A stretch of DNA of 64,000 nt. It comes from Verpa conica (lineage: Eukaryota > Ascomycota > Pezizomycetes > Pezizales > Morchellaceae). This document shows, piece by piece, positions 47,978-58,893 of the stretch. The position numbers and the translations under genes were made by a program. The notes under the pieces are model-generated. The model was not told where the DNA came from, did not search any database, and saw only the letters and a list, made by a program, of their open reading frames with translations. How positions within the stretch are numbered: position 1 is the first letter of the stretch; the number at the start of each line of letters is the position of its first letter. The stretch spans positions 620,001 through 684,000 of the forward strand of contig JAUFSD010000012.1 of the NCBI GenBank assembly GCA_033030425.1, read 5' to 3'.

Positions 47978-48189
47978 AGTAAGGGTATTTCGAATTTTTG
48001 TTTATGCAAGAGGATGTAAGGGGAAGTAAACAACCAGTACAAATTTTTATTATTTTATTTTTATTTACTTAATTATATTTGTCTAAGCGCTGCCATAATG
48101 GTATGTCTTATTGTAGATGGTATTCTAAAGTAATGCACGGTGGGGCATGGTATGGAAAAGGTTTTCTCTTGAGAAAACCTTTGCAGTAC

Positions 48190-48447
48190 TCGTCCTCCAG
48201 ATTAGGAACCAGAAAACAGGGGGGGTACGCACGGAGGTGTCTCAGAACTAAAGATTCACCTGAAATCTACAAATAAGGTAAATAACAAGCCATTATTCCC
48301 AATATTAAACAGGTTCAAGAAGATTCTATTACCAAGAATGGTACATAATTGAGTAAATAATACCAAAATCTATACCTCCGTCACCTACCCCACCCTCGGT
48401 TGTACCTGTGCGTACCCCCCCTGCTTTCTGGTTACTCTGGAGGACGA
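48190..48447. mobile_element. Element C: 258-bp MITE with GTAC target duplication
   Basis: Imperfect TIRs of about 40 bp begin tcgtcctccaga at the left and end tctggaggacga at the right; both arms continue into a G/C run and gtacgcac. GTAC flanks both sides (48186-48189 and 48448-48451). Removing the element and one GTAC restores the left TIR of element B exactly, which proves the insertion. It has no coding capacity. The superfamily is not certain. Confidence 0.85.
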
Positions 48448-49233
48448 GTACCAGCCATCTTGGCAGCCAACCTTTACAATACCAGTCCCGTCCGTGCAAT
48501 CGCAGCCAAAAATTGGAACCTTTGCTGAAACCTTGATTAAGACACCCACGACTCCCCAGAGCCTCTCCTAAAGCCCCCCCTCTAAAGCCTCTCCACGGGT
48601 GCAGGTAGGTACGTTGGCAGGTAGGCGCCGCCCTCCGGAAAAATCTCGAAAAATCTCGAAAAAATACTGGTTCTCCTATTAAATAAATGTAAATAGAGAG
48701 ATAATACCCTTAGTATTTTTCACAGGTTCTGTGTATATAGAATGGGAGTGTAGCCCATAGCAACCAGTCATAAGCAAGCACTCGATTTTCACCCCCCTAA
48801 AATACACTATTCTATAGCAGGATGTGAGGTACACATAGAGTAACATTCTCAGAATCCTTTTGTAGCAGTACTTCCCATCCCACAGTGGTACTGCTCTGCA
48901 TTTTGGGATCATATAAGCACTAAGCCTGTTAAAAATATTAACCATATTATATCTCTATTTAAAAACATTTAAAAAGATTCCGGGATTTTTACCTGTGGCT
49001 CCTGCCTGCCTGTCTGCCAGCGTACCTGGCTACGCTCGTGGAGGTGCCAGATCAAAGGCCCTGGCTCGGTTAGGGTACCGGAGGGGGTGGGCCATAGGGG
49101 GGTGTCTTAATCGAGGTTTCAGCAAAGGTTCCAATTTTTGGCTGCGATTGCACGGACGGGACTGGTATTGTAAAGGTTGGCTGCCAAGATGGCTGGTACT
49201 GCAAAGGTTTTCTCTTTCTACTTACTAACTGTA

Positions 49234-50278
49234 AATAACTCCATACCTTAAATAACCTAACCTCTCATTAGGACTCTGAAATGTTTAGTAGCCACTCATA
49301 TTTCTAAAAATGGATTGAGCGTGTTTATGTATATTGAACAATTGTTAGTTGCCTTGTCAGAGAAAGTGCTACTATCACGACTACATACAATGAAAGGTTT
49401 CGACCATATTGATACCGCCTTGCGTTTTTCTCTACCCCCTAGTTAATACAGATTGCATATAACAATATCAAACCCCACTGTTATTCGTCTCATAAAACAG
49501 GGGGCGAAGTACGTTACTGTTTTCTATTAGCCCTATAGACCATTAATTACCATCTAAAGGATCAACCTGAAGGAATTCAGTTTTAATCCACGTGGCACTT
49601 TAAAGAATTATATATCATATATAATCTGAGTATCGTTATTTTCTGTCCTATCCCTGGAAACCCTTCCTTCAGAACCCCTTGCAGCTATACATCAAGCAAG
49701 GGGTGAATGCTAGTATAACACAAGGTAAAGACAGAAAATAAAGTAGTAGTATGTATGGTTCCAGTGTGTTTTTAAAACCCCCAAAACCCAGGAAAAAAAG
49801 TTGCCAAGCTCGAAAGACATTACCAAGAGACAAACCCTCATAAATCATGAAGTAATGAATGAAAAGGACAGCTAATTAAAAATAAAAATTCCCGAAAATG
49901 GAAGGTCAGGGATCATATATAAACAATCCGTCTACATCACTGTCATGATACTATTTCGTCTATTCTTCTCCTACAAAAAGTATAGAAAAATAAAAGGAAT
50001 GACATACCGCCAATTATACAGAATTTTTTTTCATTGTTAGGCTTTAGGAGAAAACTCACTTACGGAACAGTCAGTATATTCATCTGCTGCCTTATTTTTT
50101 TATACTCCCCGATTACCCGAAGACCCCGCAGTTCCTTGAATACAATAGCCTCAATAATCTCATCATACCAAACTCCAACGCAATAGCGAGTATCCCTATA
50201 CCAACCTGGTCCCAAGTAATATAAACAGAAGAAAAATAAAAACATTCAAAAACAGGCATTATGCTCCAAAACACGAAT
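49234..50278. other. Intergenic region right of the transposon nest
   Basis: AT-rich spacer that also contains the 3' region of the DUF2406 gene. ORFs at 50060-50340 are in its untranslated part and show no domain. Confidence 0.5.
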
Positions 50279-51729
50279 TCAACCTTTGCTATTTTTCCGC
50301 TTAAACCAGCTCTTTCTTTTCTTTTCTTCCAGCTTAACATCTATTTTTGGTGTAGAGTTATTGAGCGGTATCGGTTTTCGAGCGACGTTCACCGGTGAAG
50401 TCGGTACACTATGCGCTGGCATGTTTTGGCTCGCTTGTGGTGGTCCTGATGGGTTAAAGGCTTCGAATGGTGTGATCTGATGGGAGCTTTCAAACATTGC
50501 CTGATCACGGAATCCAAATGACTGCTGCTGAGGTAGTGGTGGTTCCCGGATATACCCACTAGGCCCATCAGACCCAGCACCCGACGAAGACGAACCTGGA
50601 TTTATAGGGCTTTCGCCGCCCCCATTCGTATAAGTATAGTTTTGATTTGGATGACCTGCAGCACTAGAACCTTCGGCATCGTAACCAGGAGCGTCATGTG
50701 TTGGCCTTCTCGGCGGTCGCCCTATACGTTCTGAAGGCTGTTGGGTGTATCCGTAGCCAAAATTTGACCCTAGTGATCGTTTTGTCATATTTCCAAAGCC
50801 CAGCTCGGATTCGCCGTAGCTATTATAATGTTAGAGGATAAAGTAATCACAAATTAATTATAAGTAGAATAAGTACCTGTCTGCTCTTGACCTAGGAGTT
50901 TCGGAGTATGCGGAACGACCAGTATAGTGCAGTGTATCTGGTGGTGGACGTCGAGGGATTGAATTTGTGGATGGCTGGTAACCGTCTATACGCGTACAAA
51001 AAATAAGTAACAAAAAAACAAAAGACTCGACTACTGGGAGTAACAAACGTTGGTGGTGACGATTATTTCTCCAAGTAGAGTTGCCGTCAATGCTATCCAC
51101 AGTATCTGACGAATACCCAGCGCCAGCATTAGACCCAGTTCTCTCTATCCGGAATTCTTCAGCCTCTGCTCAACCTTTTCATTTCTGAAAAAGGCCAGGT
51201 ATACAGAGAAGAGTGGTATAAAATACCTACGTAGGACCCCCGATGTTCGTCCTTGTAAATTGCAGCCTCAAACCCACGAATTGTTTCCAATGGGCTCTCC
51301 CATCGGTGTCTAGTCGGATTTGTCAAGTCCGGCTCGACTATGTTTGCAATGTTAGCGCATGTAGCTGTACTAGATTACGATTCTTGTTGGCCGGGAGACT
51401 CCGTACCAATATCATTTCCAAACCGGTCCTTGAACTTTAGCTGTGAAAGGCTCCGGCGCTGATTTTGCGACTGATTCACCTGAACTGAAGATAGATATCG
51501 AGAGTTAGTATATTTAGCAATTAAGTGCTTATAGAAACATAATTTCAAATAAAGCTAATAAATAAGGCATAATTATAAACTCACAAGGTTCTTCCTCAGT
51601 AATTGCTCTAGTCGGATCCACACCCTTCGTCATTTTTTCCCGTTTCTTTTCTGCTTGTGTGAGTTTTAGGTCTTTTTTTGACCTCAGGCTCCAGGATCGA
51701 GAATGGCCCTTTTTCGTTGAGGAGGACAT
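50279..51729 (-). CDS. DUF2406 domain protein
   Basis: Six exons on the minus strand (51729-51585, 51484-51407, 51337-51231, 51163-51049, 50985-50877, 50819-50279) give 364 aa. The N-terminal third is the fungal DUF2406 domain: KGHSRSWSLRSKKDLKL, GVDPTRAITEEEP, LKFKDRFGNDI and EPDLTNPTRHRWESPLETIR followed by GFEAAIY. The rest is disordered, rich in Ser, Pro, Gly and Asn, with possible phosphorylation sites. It ends in a very basic stretch (LEEKKRKSWFKRKNSKG) that could touch acidic membranes. Yeast relatives are uncharacterised or tied loosely to stress and cell-surface processes. The conserved block is split over the first three exons, and all five junctions keep frame, which supports the model. 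Function is unknown. Confidence 0.85.
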
Positions 51730-53305
51730 CGTTGCTTTATACTCGGAAGATGTGGGGAGAGGACGGCTCGTTTAGACTAACCAAGGGAACCGGCGAGCGA
51801 CCTTCCTGCAGGCACTTACAACGGGGTTGGAAAAGATCGGATAGGATCCGCAGGGGCCCTTTGGCTGCTGGTGGCGGTAAATAAAGTAGGTGTTGGGGGG
51901 TTAATACAACACTAGGATGCAGCAGTAAACTGTTGAAACACCGGTGCGGGACGAGAAGATTTTGATGTACTACGTAGAATTCTAAACTACGCGAATTTTG
52001 ATAAGCGAATGGGGGGACCAGAAGCAATTATTATTATACAGCTGGATGCGGCTGATTGAAGAACGATGGACGAAGATGCTGACGGTGAACAAGAGAGACT
52101 CAGCGAGCGAGGAGTCCTAAAGAAGGAGGAGAGGAAACAAAGTAGGAGGAGATGAAGAGGAAGAGCTGGTGCCTTTCTTCTTGCACTTGAAAGCTTGCGT
52201 AACTTTCATGCACCAGAGTAGGCGAGCAAGGTATCTGGTATGTTCCCACACACCACACACCACACATCTTTGGATTCCCTTAGTCTCATCCTCTCGCATC
52301 CACACAAGGGAATAATTCCCTAGATACCTACATATATTGCCTGTAATCGTGCGTGCATTCCCTCCATTGCCCGTTTCAAACAGATACCGACGGAGAAGAG
52401 GCGGGAATCAATGGGTCCTTGCTGTCAGCAATTCTATTTGCACTCCTTGCTAGGTTGTTTTGTTTCTGTCCAATCAGTCTGTTTCCAACGAGCCCACTTA
52501 AAAGCACTCTATTATCCCCAGATAAGATGTCCCTGTCCCCAGGCATACGACTCCTGGTGCATCACTGTCCGGGAACGGGGGCACACTACTCCGCTCGAAC
52601 AAAAGACGTTGCAATCGTGGGGCTTGTGCCTATCTCACTGCCCCAAGCATACGCAATGTGTGGCGCCCGGCAGGGAATAATACAGGGATGTACACTAGAA
52701 ATAGAAGCACCCGGAACCCGACGTCACCCCAAGAAACTGGCTGTGGCCGATCTACTATCCACTAATCCTCAAAGAACAACAACGACGTCTAACAGACCAA
52801 TCACAGAGTGTCATGATAATTCGTGCTGCTGGTATTCTGGAAATCCTCGGTGCTCACTGGTCAGGAGCCACTTCTCTGTGGCATGATCACCCAGCCGAAA
52901 AAGCTGGATTGTGGACAACTCGGCACCGGGAAAAGTAACAACCCCCACAGGCAGTTTGAAAACCTAGGACTAGGTATTGAACCTTGCCAGTTTATGCCAG
53001 CCATCTCAATCACAGCTGCCTCTCTAGAAAGAGAGTAAGAGCGAGCCTCATGCATAGCACTTTAGGCACAGCTCCATATGTGACGCTTTATTGAGGCCAT
53101 ATCTTATTCCATACTTTACTCAACTAAGAAACTCTTAATATTTCCCATCTCAGACTTCTGCCAAGCTTCAGGTCTTTTGATATGCTTAGTAAACAAAAAC
53201 CAGATCCTTGTCCTTTCCCGTATACCAGACCAACGTTCTAAATACATATCCCCTCCCCCACCTCGCCCCCGGAGTCTTTTAACTCTCGGACCAGCATCTT
53301 CGAAG
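51730..53305. other. Upstream region of two divergent genes
   Basis: 1.6 kb between the DUF2406 gene and the lyase gene. ORFs here (for example 52353-52886) are Ser/Cys/Leu-rich without domains. A CACACA-type short repeat lies near 52245-52265. Probably promoter and leader sequence only. Confidence 0.5.
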
Positions 53306-54913
53306 ATGGCGTCAACTCCGCTCTTACGGCGAGCGCTCCTCTATGGTGGGTAGTTGCCACTGCTTATCTACCCGTCAATTGCTTAACACATTGAATGTGA
53401 GCGCTTTATGCTGACTCGTGGAGTCGGATATAGTCCCCGGGTCCAGTCAAAGGATGTTGGAGAAGTCGAGAGGCTTGAACGTTGATTGTGTCGTAAGACC
53501 TAGACTCTTATTTACCCTGACTTTCCTCAATTTCCCATCTTATTCTTCGAGGCCTCGGTCACCAGTACGTACCACGTACCTTAGTGTGGTCTTTAGATCC
53601 TGCATGCCGAGTTTTTGAAAGGCCTTCAAGACTGCCGATACCCGATTGGGGGGAATATTATAACTCCATCCCCCTAAAGTGGCATTACTCGGACCTCTAC
53701 CCTACCCTATCATTATGACAACTACTTTCCGTCTTCATTGTATTTTCTTTTTTCTCCACCTTTAGGGGATTTTCGCATCCTATCAATAAATACCCGATCT
53801 TCGACATTACCCAATTCGTTTTCCCCGCTTGACGTCAGGTCGTAACCTACCCAATAATAACCCAAAGATTTATACCTAGACATACGACCTTGAAGATGCA
53901 GTTACCATCTCAGAAAAACCTGCAGCTCGATCCCGCATCCACGCCATTCTATCGCAGCCTCGAGCACCAGGGATCCGTGAACAATCCGTGCGCGTGAACT
54001 CAATCGGGACTAAACTCGCTTTAGAGGATCTTACTGAAGTGGTATGTTACCTCTCGCTAAAAAAACAAAGGCTTGGGACAGGAAAATGCGGTTGGATTTG
54101 ACCAATGAGACGATAGCTCAAAGCACCAAACCTTGACTCTATTGTAATCCCAAAAGTTGAGAGTGCGTCAGATATGTATGTTTTATCTACAATTTAGATA
54201 TTTACTTCGACAGTCTGACTTTGTGGTGATATAAGAACCTTTGTCGCCAATGTCCTCGATCACTCAAACCATCCTAGCAAAAATAACATCAAAATCATTG
54301 GTCTTTTACTCCACTTTCAATTACATACATGTAGTATATAACTAACCACAGCCTTTAAATAGCACTGATTGAGTCTGCCCGCGCCATAATGGACATCCGC
54401 GATATCTGTGCATCCTCTCTCCGTCTCAGCGGCCTTGTCTTTGCCGCTGAAGATTTTGCTCTCGACCTATCTCTCTCTCGCAGCCCATCCCTAACAGAGT
54501 TTCTTTTCGCACGTCAAACAATTGTTGCTGCAGCCCGCGCTTACAACATACCCTCTACCATTGACCTAGTATGTACTGACTATAAAGACATATCTGACAA
54601 TGGTCCGCTCGCAAGGGAGTGTAAAGATGGTGCAGCAATGGGGTTTAATGGGAAGCAGGTTATCCATCCTAGTCAGGTCGAGAGAGTGCATAGGATGTTT
54701 CTACCGAGTGAAGCGCGGGTAAGGGAAGCGTTGAGAGTGGTAATTGCAGAGAGAAAGGCAGAGGAGATGGGGAAGGGGAGTTGGACGCTAGATGGAAAAA
54801 TGATTGATGCACCGGTTATTGGGGCCGCCAAGAAAGTTGTGGATAAGGCGAAGTTAGGGGGGATGAACGTACAAAAGATTTATGAAGAGGAGAAGGGGAC
54901 CACGCCAGAATAG
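53306..54913 (+). CDS. HpcH/HpaI aldolase family lyase, citrate lyase beta (CitE/CLYBL) like
   Basis: Six exons (53306-53345, 53434-53492, 53880-54041, 54117-54175, 54236-54300, 54363-54913) give 311 aa. The chain is a TIM-barrel of the CitE type: [85 protein letters not shown] and [17 protein letters not shown]. Acidic residues in YDLEDAV and AAEDF would bind Mg2+, and the Arg in RVN the CoA ester. Animal CLYBL splits citramalyl-CoA in mitochondria; fungal relatives are probably similar, but the substrate here is not shown by sequence. The short N-terminus with Arg repeats ([12 protein letters not shown]) is only weakly presequence-like. Intron 2 (387 bp) is far longer than the other introns. 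Confidence 0.88.
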
Positions 54914-55818
54914 ACTATCTGACATTTTTCCTTGGGAGGCTTTCTGAACGTTTTGATCCTAGTTGTGTAAGATGTATATAGGCGTGTGGGCAGGTTTCGG
55001 TACATTTACCTATGGATGTACATTTGCTTGTCTTAATCGTCCCCACTTTTATATATATATTTAGAGTAGATATATATAGGCCTAGATATTCGACCTTTTG
55101 CTTTATTCTATCTTTATTCTAAAAGACCTATAATTGGTAGTGTTCGTCTAGTCCCCTATGCTCACTTAATACCCCCACGCGTCAAACATAGGAGCTATGA
55201 ACAAATCTCACCTAAAGTTATATTGGTTGTCTTATATTTTCTTGGTATATTATGGCGCTAATGGTGGGTCTCCTATTTGGTAGGTTGTATACGTGCTGAT
55301 GAGGGGCTGCGCTGGATTGATACTCTGAGGCACTAATGATCCAAATACAATAACTGCGGATTACCAACTATATAATTAATAGCAGTAGTAGCAGTGCTAC
55401 TACTACTAAGGGTTTGTAATATAATGTTAGACATAACTAACATATATTGGAGTTGGTCCAAAAACAGATCTTAAATTCGAGTGATATTCTATGAGTATCA
55501 AATTTACCCTGAGAAGGAGGTATTCATTTGACATTCAAGACATCATTTATAAATTGGTGAACTAAGCTATCTGCCCAGGCCAATGGGTCATAGAGCTATA
55601 TTTTTGCGGCCATATACCGTGGGTACCCCAGAAAGATCAAGTCCACATTTTTAGCATGAAAGAAAGTAGCAAAATAAAACGCCATATTCACATGTTCGCC
55701 TTCCCAATCCAGCCCAATCCAGCGCAGCCTAATCAAATCTACCAGTATTCAATCCTCTCATCCACTACTCCATCTTCCTCATACCCCTAAGCCATCTGCT
55801 CTCCTATACCACCACTTA
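54914..55818. other. Shared 3' region of two convergent genes
   Basis: About 900 bp between the ends of the lyase gene and TVP23. AT-rich, with a small AGT/ACT triplet palindrome near 55380-55410. No gene is supported. Confidence 0.5.
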
Positions 55819-56717
55819 TCACCTACTACCACTGAAAAACATTCTGCTTGCCATATTCCCTACAAACTGTCTAGCGAACCCACCACCAGTGGTGTTAAGA
55901 GCGCGACCTGCAAATGAGGATGCGTTACCAAATTTGTCGGCGCGGGAGAATGCAACACCGTTTGTGACGCAGAGGATCACAGCGATTACTGTTTAAGAGA
56001 TTAGCCAGCTAGCTTATGAGAAGGCGAGGGTTGATACGTACCAACGAGTGATAGCCAGATGAATTCAAAGCGGATTATTGCGATGACAGCAAGTAGAACC
56101 CAGAGGAGAGGAACGACATAGATGGAGAGCCAAAAGAAACGAGAGTCTGTTGCATTGATTTGACGGGATTCCTAGATGGGAGTCAACTTCTGTTTTTCCA
56201 TATACGCATAACCCCGCAGCTAATCCCCGTAGACTCGATAATAAAAGAAAAGCGCAGAAGTACTTACATCCGGACTCTCAAAAACCCAAATACTCTCCCC
56301 ATTTTCGCCACTCGACTCGTTCCACCACCTCAGTCCGACAAGCCTACGCCCAGCGATATTCTTGCAGTAGTAGAAGTCGGCAGCGAGAAGGAGGATCACA
56401 ATGATGAAGATAAGGACACTGATTTGCGCGCACTGTTAGCCCGGTAGTGAGGGTGGGGTAGCAGGAGACGCACAAGCTAGATGAGAACCAGAGACCAAAT
56501 AGATATGTCAACAGGGCAGCTTTACATCCACCATTAGTAAACAGAGCTCTTGGAAGATATAAGAGGGGTTGTACCTAAGCGGAAGGCTAGAAAGAACCCG
56601 AGAGTTGCTGGATGGGCGGACAAGCGCCAGCTAAGGGCACCTTCTTGGGGTCGCTGCTGGGGACCTTGTTAGCCGCTAGAGTGACCACAGAGCTTGAGAA
56701 CTTACAGAGGAATCCAT
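55819..56717 (-). CDS. TVP23: Golgi membrane protein Tvp23
   Basis: Six exons on the minus strand (56717-56706, 56653-56575, 56519-56474, 56418-56268, 56171-56042, 55988-55819) give 195 aa, close to yeast Tvp23 (199). Exon 1 codes only MDSS. Family motifs: [62 protein letters not shown] and [15 protein letters not shown]. Four membrane spans are expected. Tvp23 (DUF846) sits in late Golgi vesicles and takes part in vesicle traffic. The acceptor of exon 2 is a CAGCAG tandem site, so a form with one extra Gln (exon start 56656) is possible. The intermediate exons are very short (46 nt), and the model rests on the unbroken family sequence after splicing. Confidence 0.9.
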
Positions 56718-57236
56718 ATATAAGAAGTTGTAGCTGTGGGTTGTGATTATGACTATGGGGGGGGGTATATGTGGAGAATAGAGAAGATTGATTGTTTCTG
56801 GATCTTCTATTTTCCGTTGACGCGGCCTCGGTGGTTGGTCCGTGATGAGACATATAAGAGCCTCATGTACTGTCACGTGATTGGTTATTTATATCGGAGT
56901 CTGCCGGGGACATGGAACATCACTCGGAAACGGTGTCTATACATTTTATCGGGATTCCGCTGAGGTGACCGGTAACTGGCACATCTACATGTATCTCTGG
57001 ATTAAAATACAGATACTTGTACCGTAACCGGATATCATATGTATACATGTATGTAAATGAATGTACTGTAGAGTGTACCTATAGGGTTAGGGTACCTAGC
57101 CACACCTTTGTATCACTCGCCACCTTGCAGAGCCGCCTTATCATCTATCGTCACTTCTCAAAGCTTCATCATCATCTCATCTCATCATCTTCTCTCAGCC
57201 TCCATACACCACCTTCACACTCCCAATAACTCCCGT
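56718..57236. promoter_or_regulatory. Shared upstream region of TVP23 and ATG6
   Basis: 519 bp between divergent starts. It contains a G run (56758-56764), several TATA-like AT stretches near 57040 and a CATCAT/CTCATC-rich leader before ATG6. No specific operator is recognisable. Confidence 0.45.
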
Positions 57237-58893
57237 ATGAAGTGTCAAAAGTGTCGCCAGCCTATCAAGCTTCATGGCTCCCTTGAGGACCTGAGCCCTG
57301 CTGCCTTCAACCTCCTAATCGGTAAGAGTTTAACAGTACCCCCATCACATTCCATACCACAAAACCCTGACCGAGCTCAGACTCATGAATCTGCGCTATG
57401 CATAGGCTCCTCCTCCCACCCACCACAGCCCCACGACTCCTTTCCCCCAACTACAAAACTTTCCTACCCACAGGACAGACGAGATACATACGATAAAGCA
57501 GCCCAACATGCAGCTGCTCCAGTGTTTAAACGCAGCGTACCAGCAAGATCTGGGACGGCTATAGGAGCGGGAAGATATAGTACTGGCGCGAGTAAATCAA
57601 TATATCAGAATCCTGCCGAGAGCTATGTCATGCTCACGCAGTCTCAGGTGGCGGCACCTCAACTGTTAAGCGCGAGACATGGGAGTAGTGAGCCGCTAGA
57701 TCCTAGGGGGGATGCAAACCAAAACGCACTGAGTCACCAGATGAAGACATCCGCGAGTCTTTTTGATATCCTGAGCGCAAGGAGTGATATTGATTACCCT
57801 ATATGTACCGAGTGTACGGATCTGCTTGTCGATGGGCTTACGAAACGACTGTCAAATGCAACGAGGGAGCGAGATGCGTATGTGGAGTTTTTGAAGAAGG
57901 TTAACGCTGAGATTCCGACAGACTCGGAACGGGAAGCGGCGGAGAAGGAGATGAGACAGTTAAAGGCGGAGGAAGAGGAAGCGCTACGAGAACTCCAAGA
58001 TACAGAACGCCAACGCGCGGAAATTGAAGCCGAGATCCGCGGCTTAGAAGAGGAATCAAAAGCCCTCGATGATGAAGAAGAAGAGTTCTGGAGAGAGCGT
58101 AATTCCTTCTCCCTCCGTCTCGAGGAGTTCCAGAATGAAAGAGATGGAGTAAACCTACAGTATGATCACGATTCTCGACAGCTCGAGAAACTACAGAGGA
58201 CCAATGTGTATAACGACACATTCTGTATCGGCCATGATGGCTACTTTGGCACTATCAACGGGCTGAGGCTAGGGAGGCTTCCAAACCAACCAGTATGGTT
58301 TTTCCTATAGCCTTTAATTAGGCGGGGCTGACACAAAATAGGTCGAATGGACAGAGATCAACGCCGCCTGGGGTCAAACCCTTCTCCTCCTCTCAACAAT
58401 CAGCGAGAAGCTCTCTTTCACACCTCATTCCTATCGTCTCCGCCCCATGGGCTCCTCCTCCCGAATCGAAAAATTAGACTACTCATCCACATCCACCTCC
58501 TCTGAACCTAAAGTCACAACTCTCGAGTTATTCTCGAGCGGCGATTTACCATTGGGAAGAATGTTTATGCACCGTAAATTCGATCAGGCAATGGTGGCAT
58601 TCCTGGAGTGTCTAAGGCAGCTAGGAGAATATGTAGAGAAGACGGACAGCGAGATGAAGTTACCGTACCGCATTGTGAAAGATAAGATTGGGGATAGTTG
58701 TATTAGACTTGCATTTAATCAGGATGAGGCATGGACGAGGGCTTGTAAGTATACATTGACTTGTGTCAAATTTTTGTTAGCACACACTAGGTATGTTTTG
58801 TCCCCCTTGGAAATACTATCCCAGTTTATGTATAAACTAGAGCTAACTTGAAATAGCAATGCGGCTTATGCAAGGAGGAGTGGCGGATCATAA
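57237..58893 (+). CDS. ATG6: Autophagy protein Atg6/Vps30 (Beclin 1 homologue)
   Basis: Four exons (57237-57321, 57406-58292, 58342-58790, 58857-58893) give 485 aa. The N-terminus has the CQKC motif and [20 protein letters not shown], the fungal Atg6 opening. A disordered part and CTEC follow, then a long coiled coil ([18 protein letters not shown] to [14 protein letters not shown]). Next is the C-terminal beta-alpha repeated domain ([44 protein letters not shown]), ending AHTSNAAYA. Atg6 is the shared subunit of the two Vps34 PI3-kinase complexes, for autophagy and for vacuolar sorting. Intron 1 (84 bp) has no stop and is a multiple of three, so reading through it adds 28 residues. I removed it because it has GTAAGA and TAG borders and splicing gives the family sequence. 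The last intron is needed for the true C-terminus. Confidence 0.92.

Larger units (their letters stand above)
45379..48168 (-). mobile_element. Element A: complete Mutator-like (MULE) transposon
   Basis: 2,790 bp bounded by 51-bp perfect TIRs (45379-45429 and 48118-48168; start gagaaaaccttttccatacc). It is flanked by an exact 10-bp target duplication TTGAGAAAAC (45369-45378 and 48169-48178). It carries one uninterrupted transposase gene on the minus strand and a minisatellite between that gene's end and the left TIR. Identical TIRs, an intact duplication and an open transposase frame all point to a recent, possibly still active insertion. It landed 8 bp inside the left end of element B. Confidence 0.92.
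45371..49214. mobile_element. Element B: long-TIR, MULE-like non-autonomous element inside D
   Basis: Terminal inverted repeats of 113 bp match at 112 positions when the two insertions inside it are taken out: left arm 45371-45378 plus 48179-48189 plus 48452-48545, right arm 49102-49214. It is flanked by a perfect 9-bp duplication TTTCTACTT (45362-45370 and 49215-49223). Weaker inverted symmetry continues inward, so it may fold back almost entirely. Its own length is about 782 bp and no ORF is recognisable. The long TIR and 9-bp duplication fit Mutator-like elements. Its first 12 bases equal those of the MULE inserted in it. Confidence 0.85.
45073..49233. mobile_element. Element D: mariner-like MITE (TA target) interrupted by later insertions
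   Basis: Outermost layer of the nest. Its left end starts CAGTCAGTA at 45075 and its right end closes TACTAACTG at 49231, each flanked by TA (45073-45074 and 49232-49233). Left and reverse-complemented right ends align without gaps over about 40 bp with six differences, five of them transitions, once the later 9-bp duplication is removed. An inner pair (gcaaaaaactc / gagttttttgc) shows internal symmetry. Without the inserted DNA the element is about 300 bp with no coding capacity, so it is non-autonomous. The CAGT start and TA target are typical of Tc1/mariner/pogo elements. Confidence 0.75.

Noticed and set aside
52353..52886. 177-aa plus ORF between two divergent genes
   Set aside because: No domain, uneven composition and a competing overlapping ORF in another frame.
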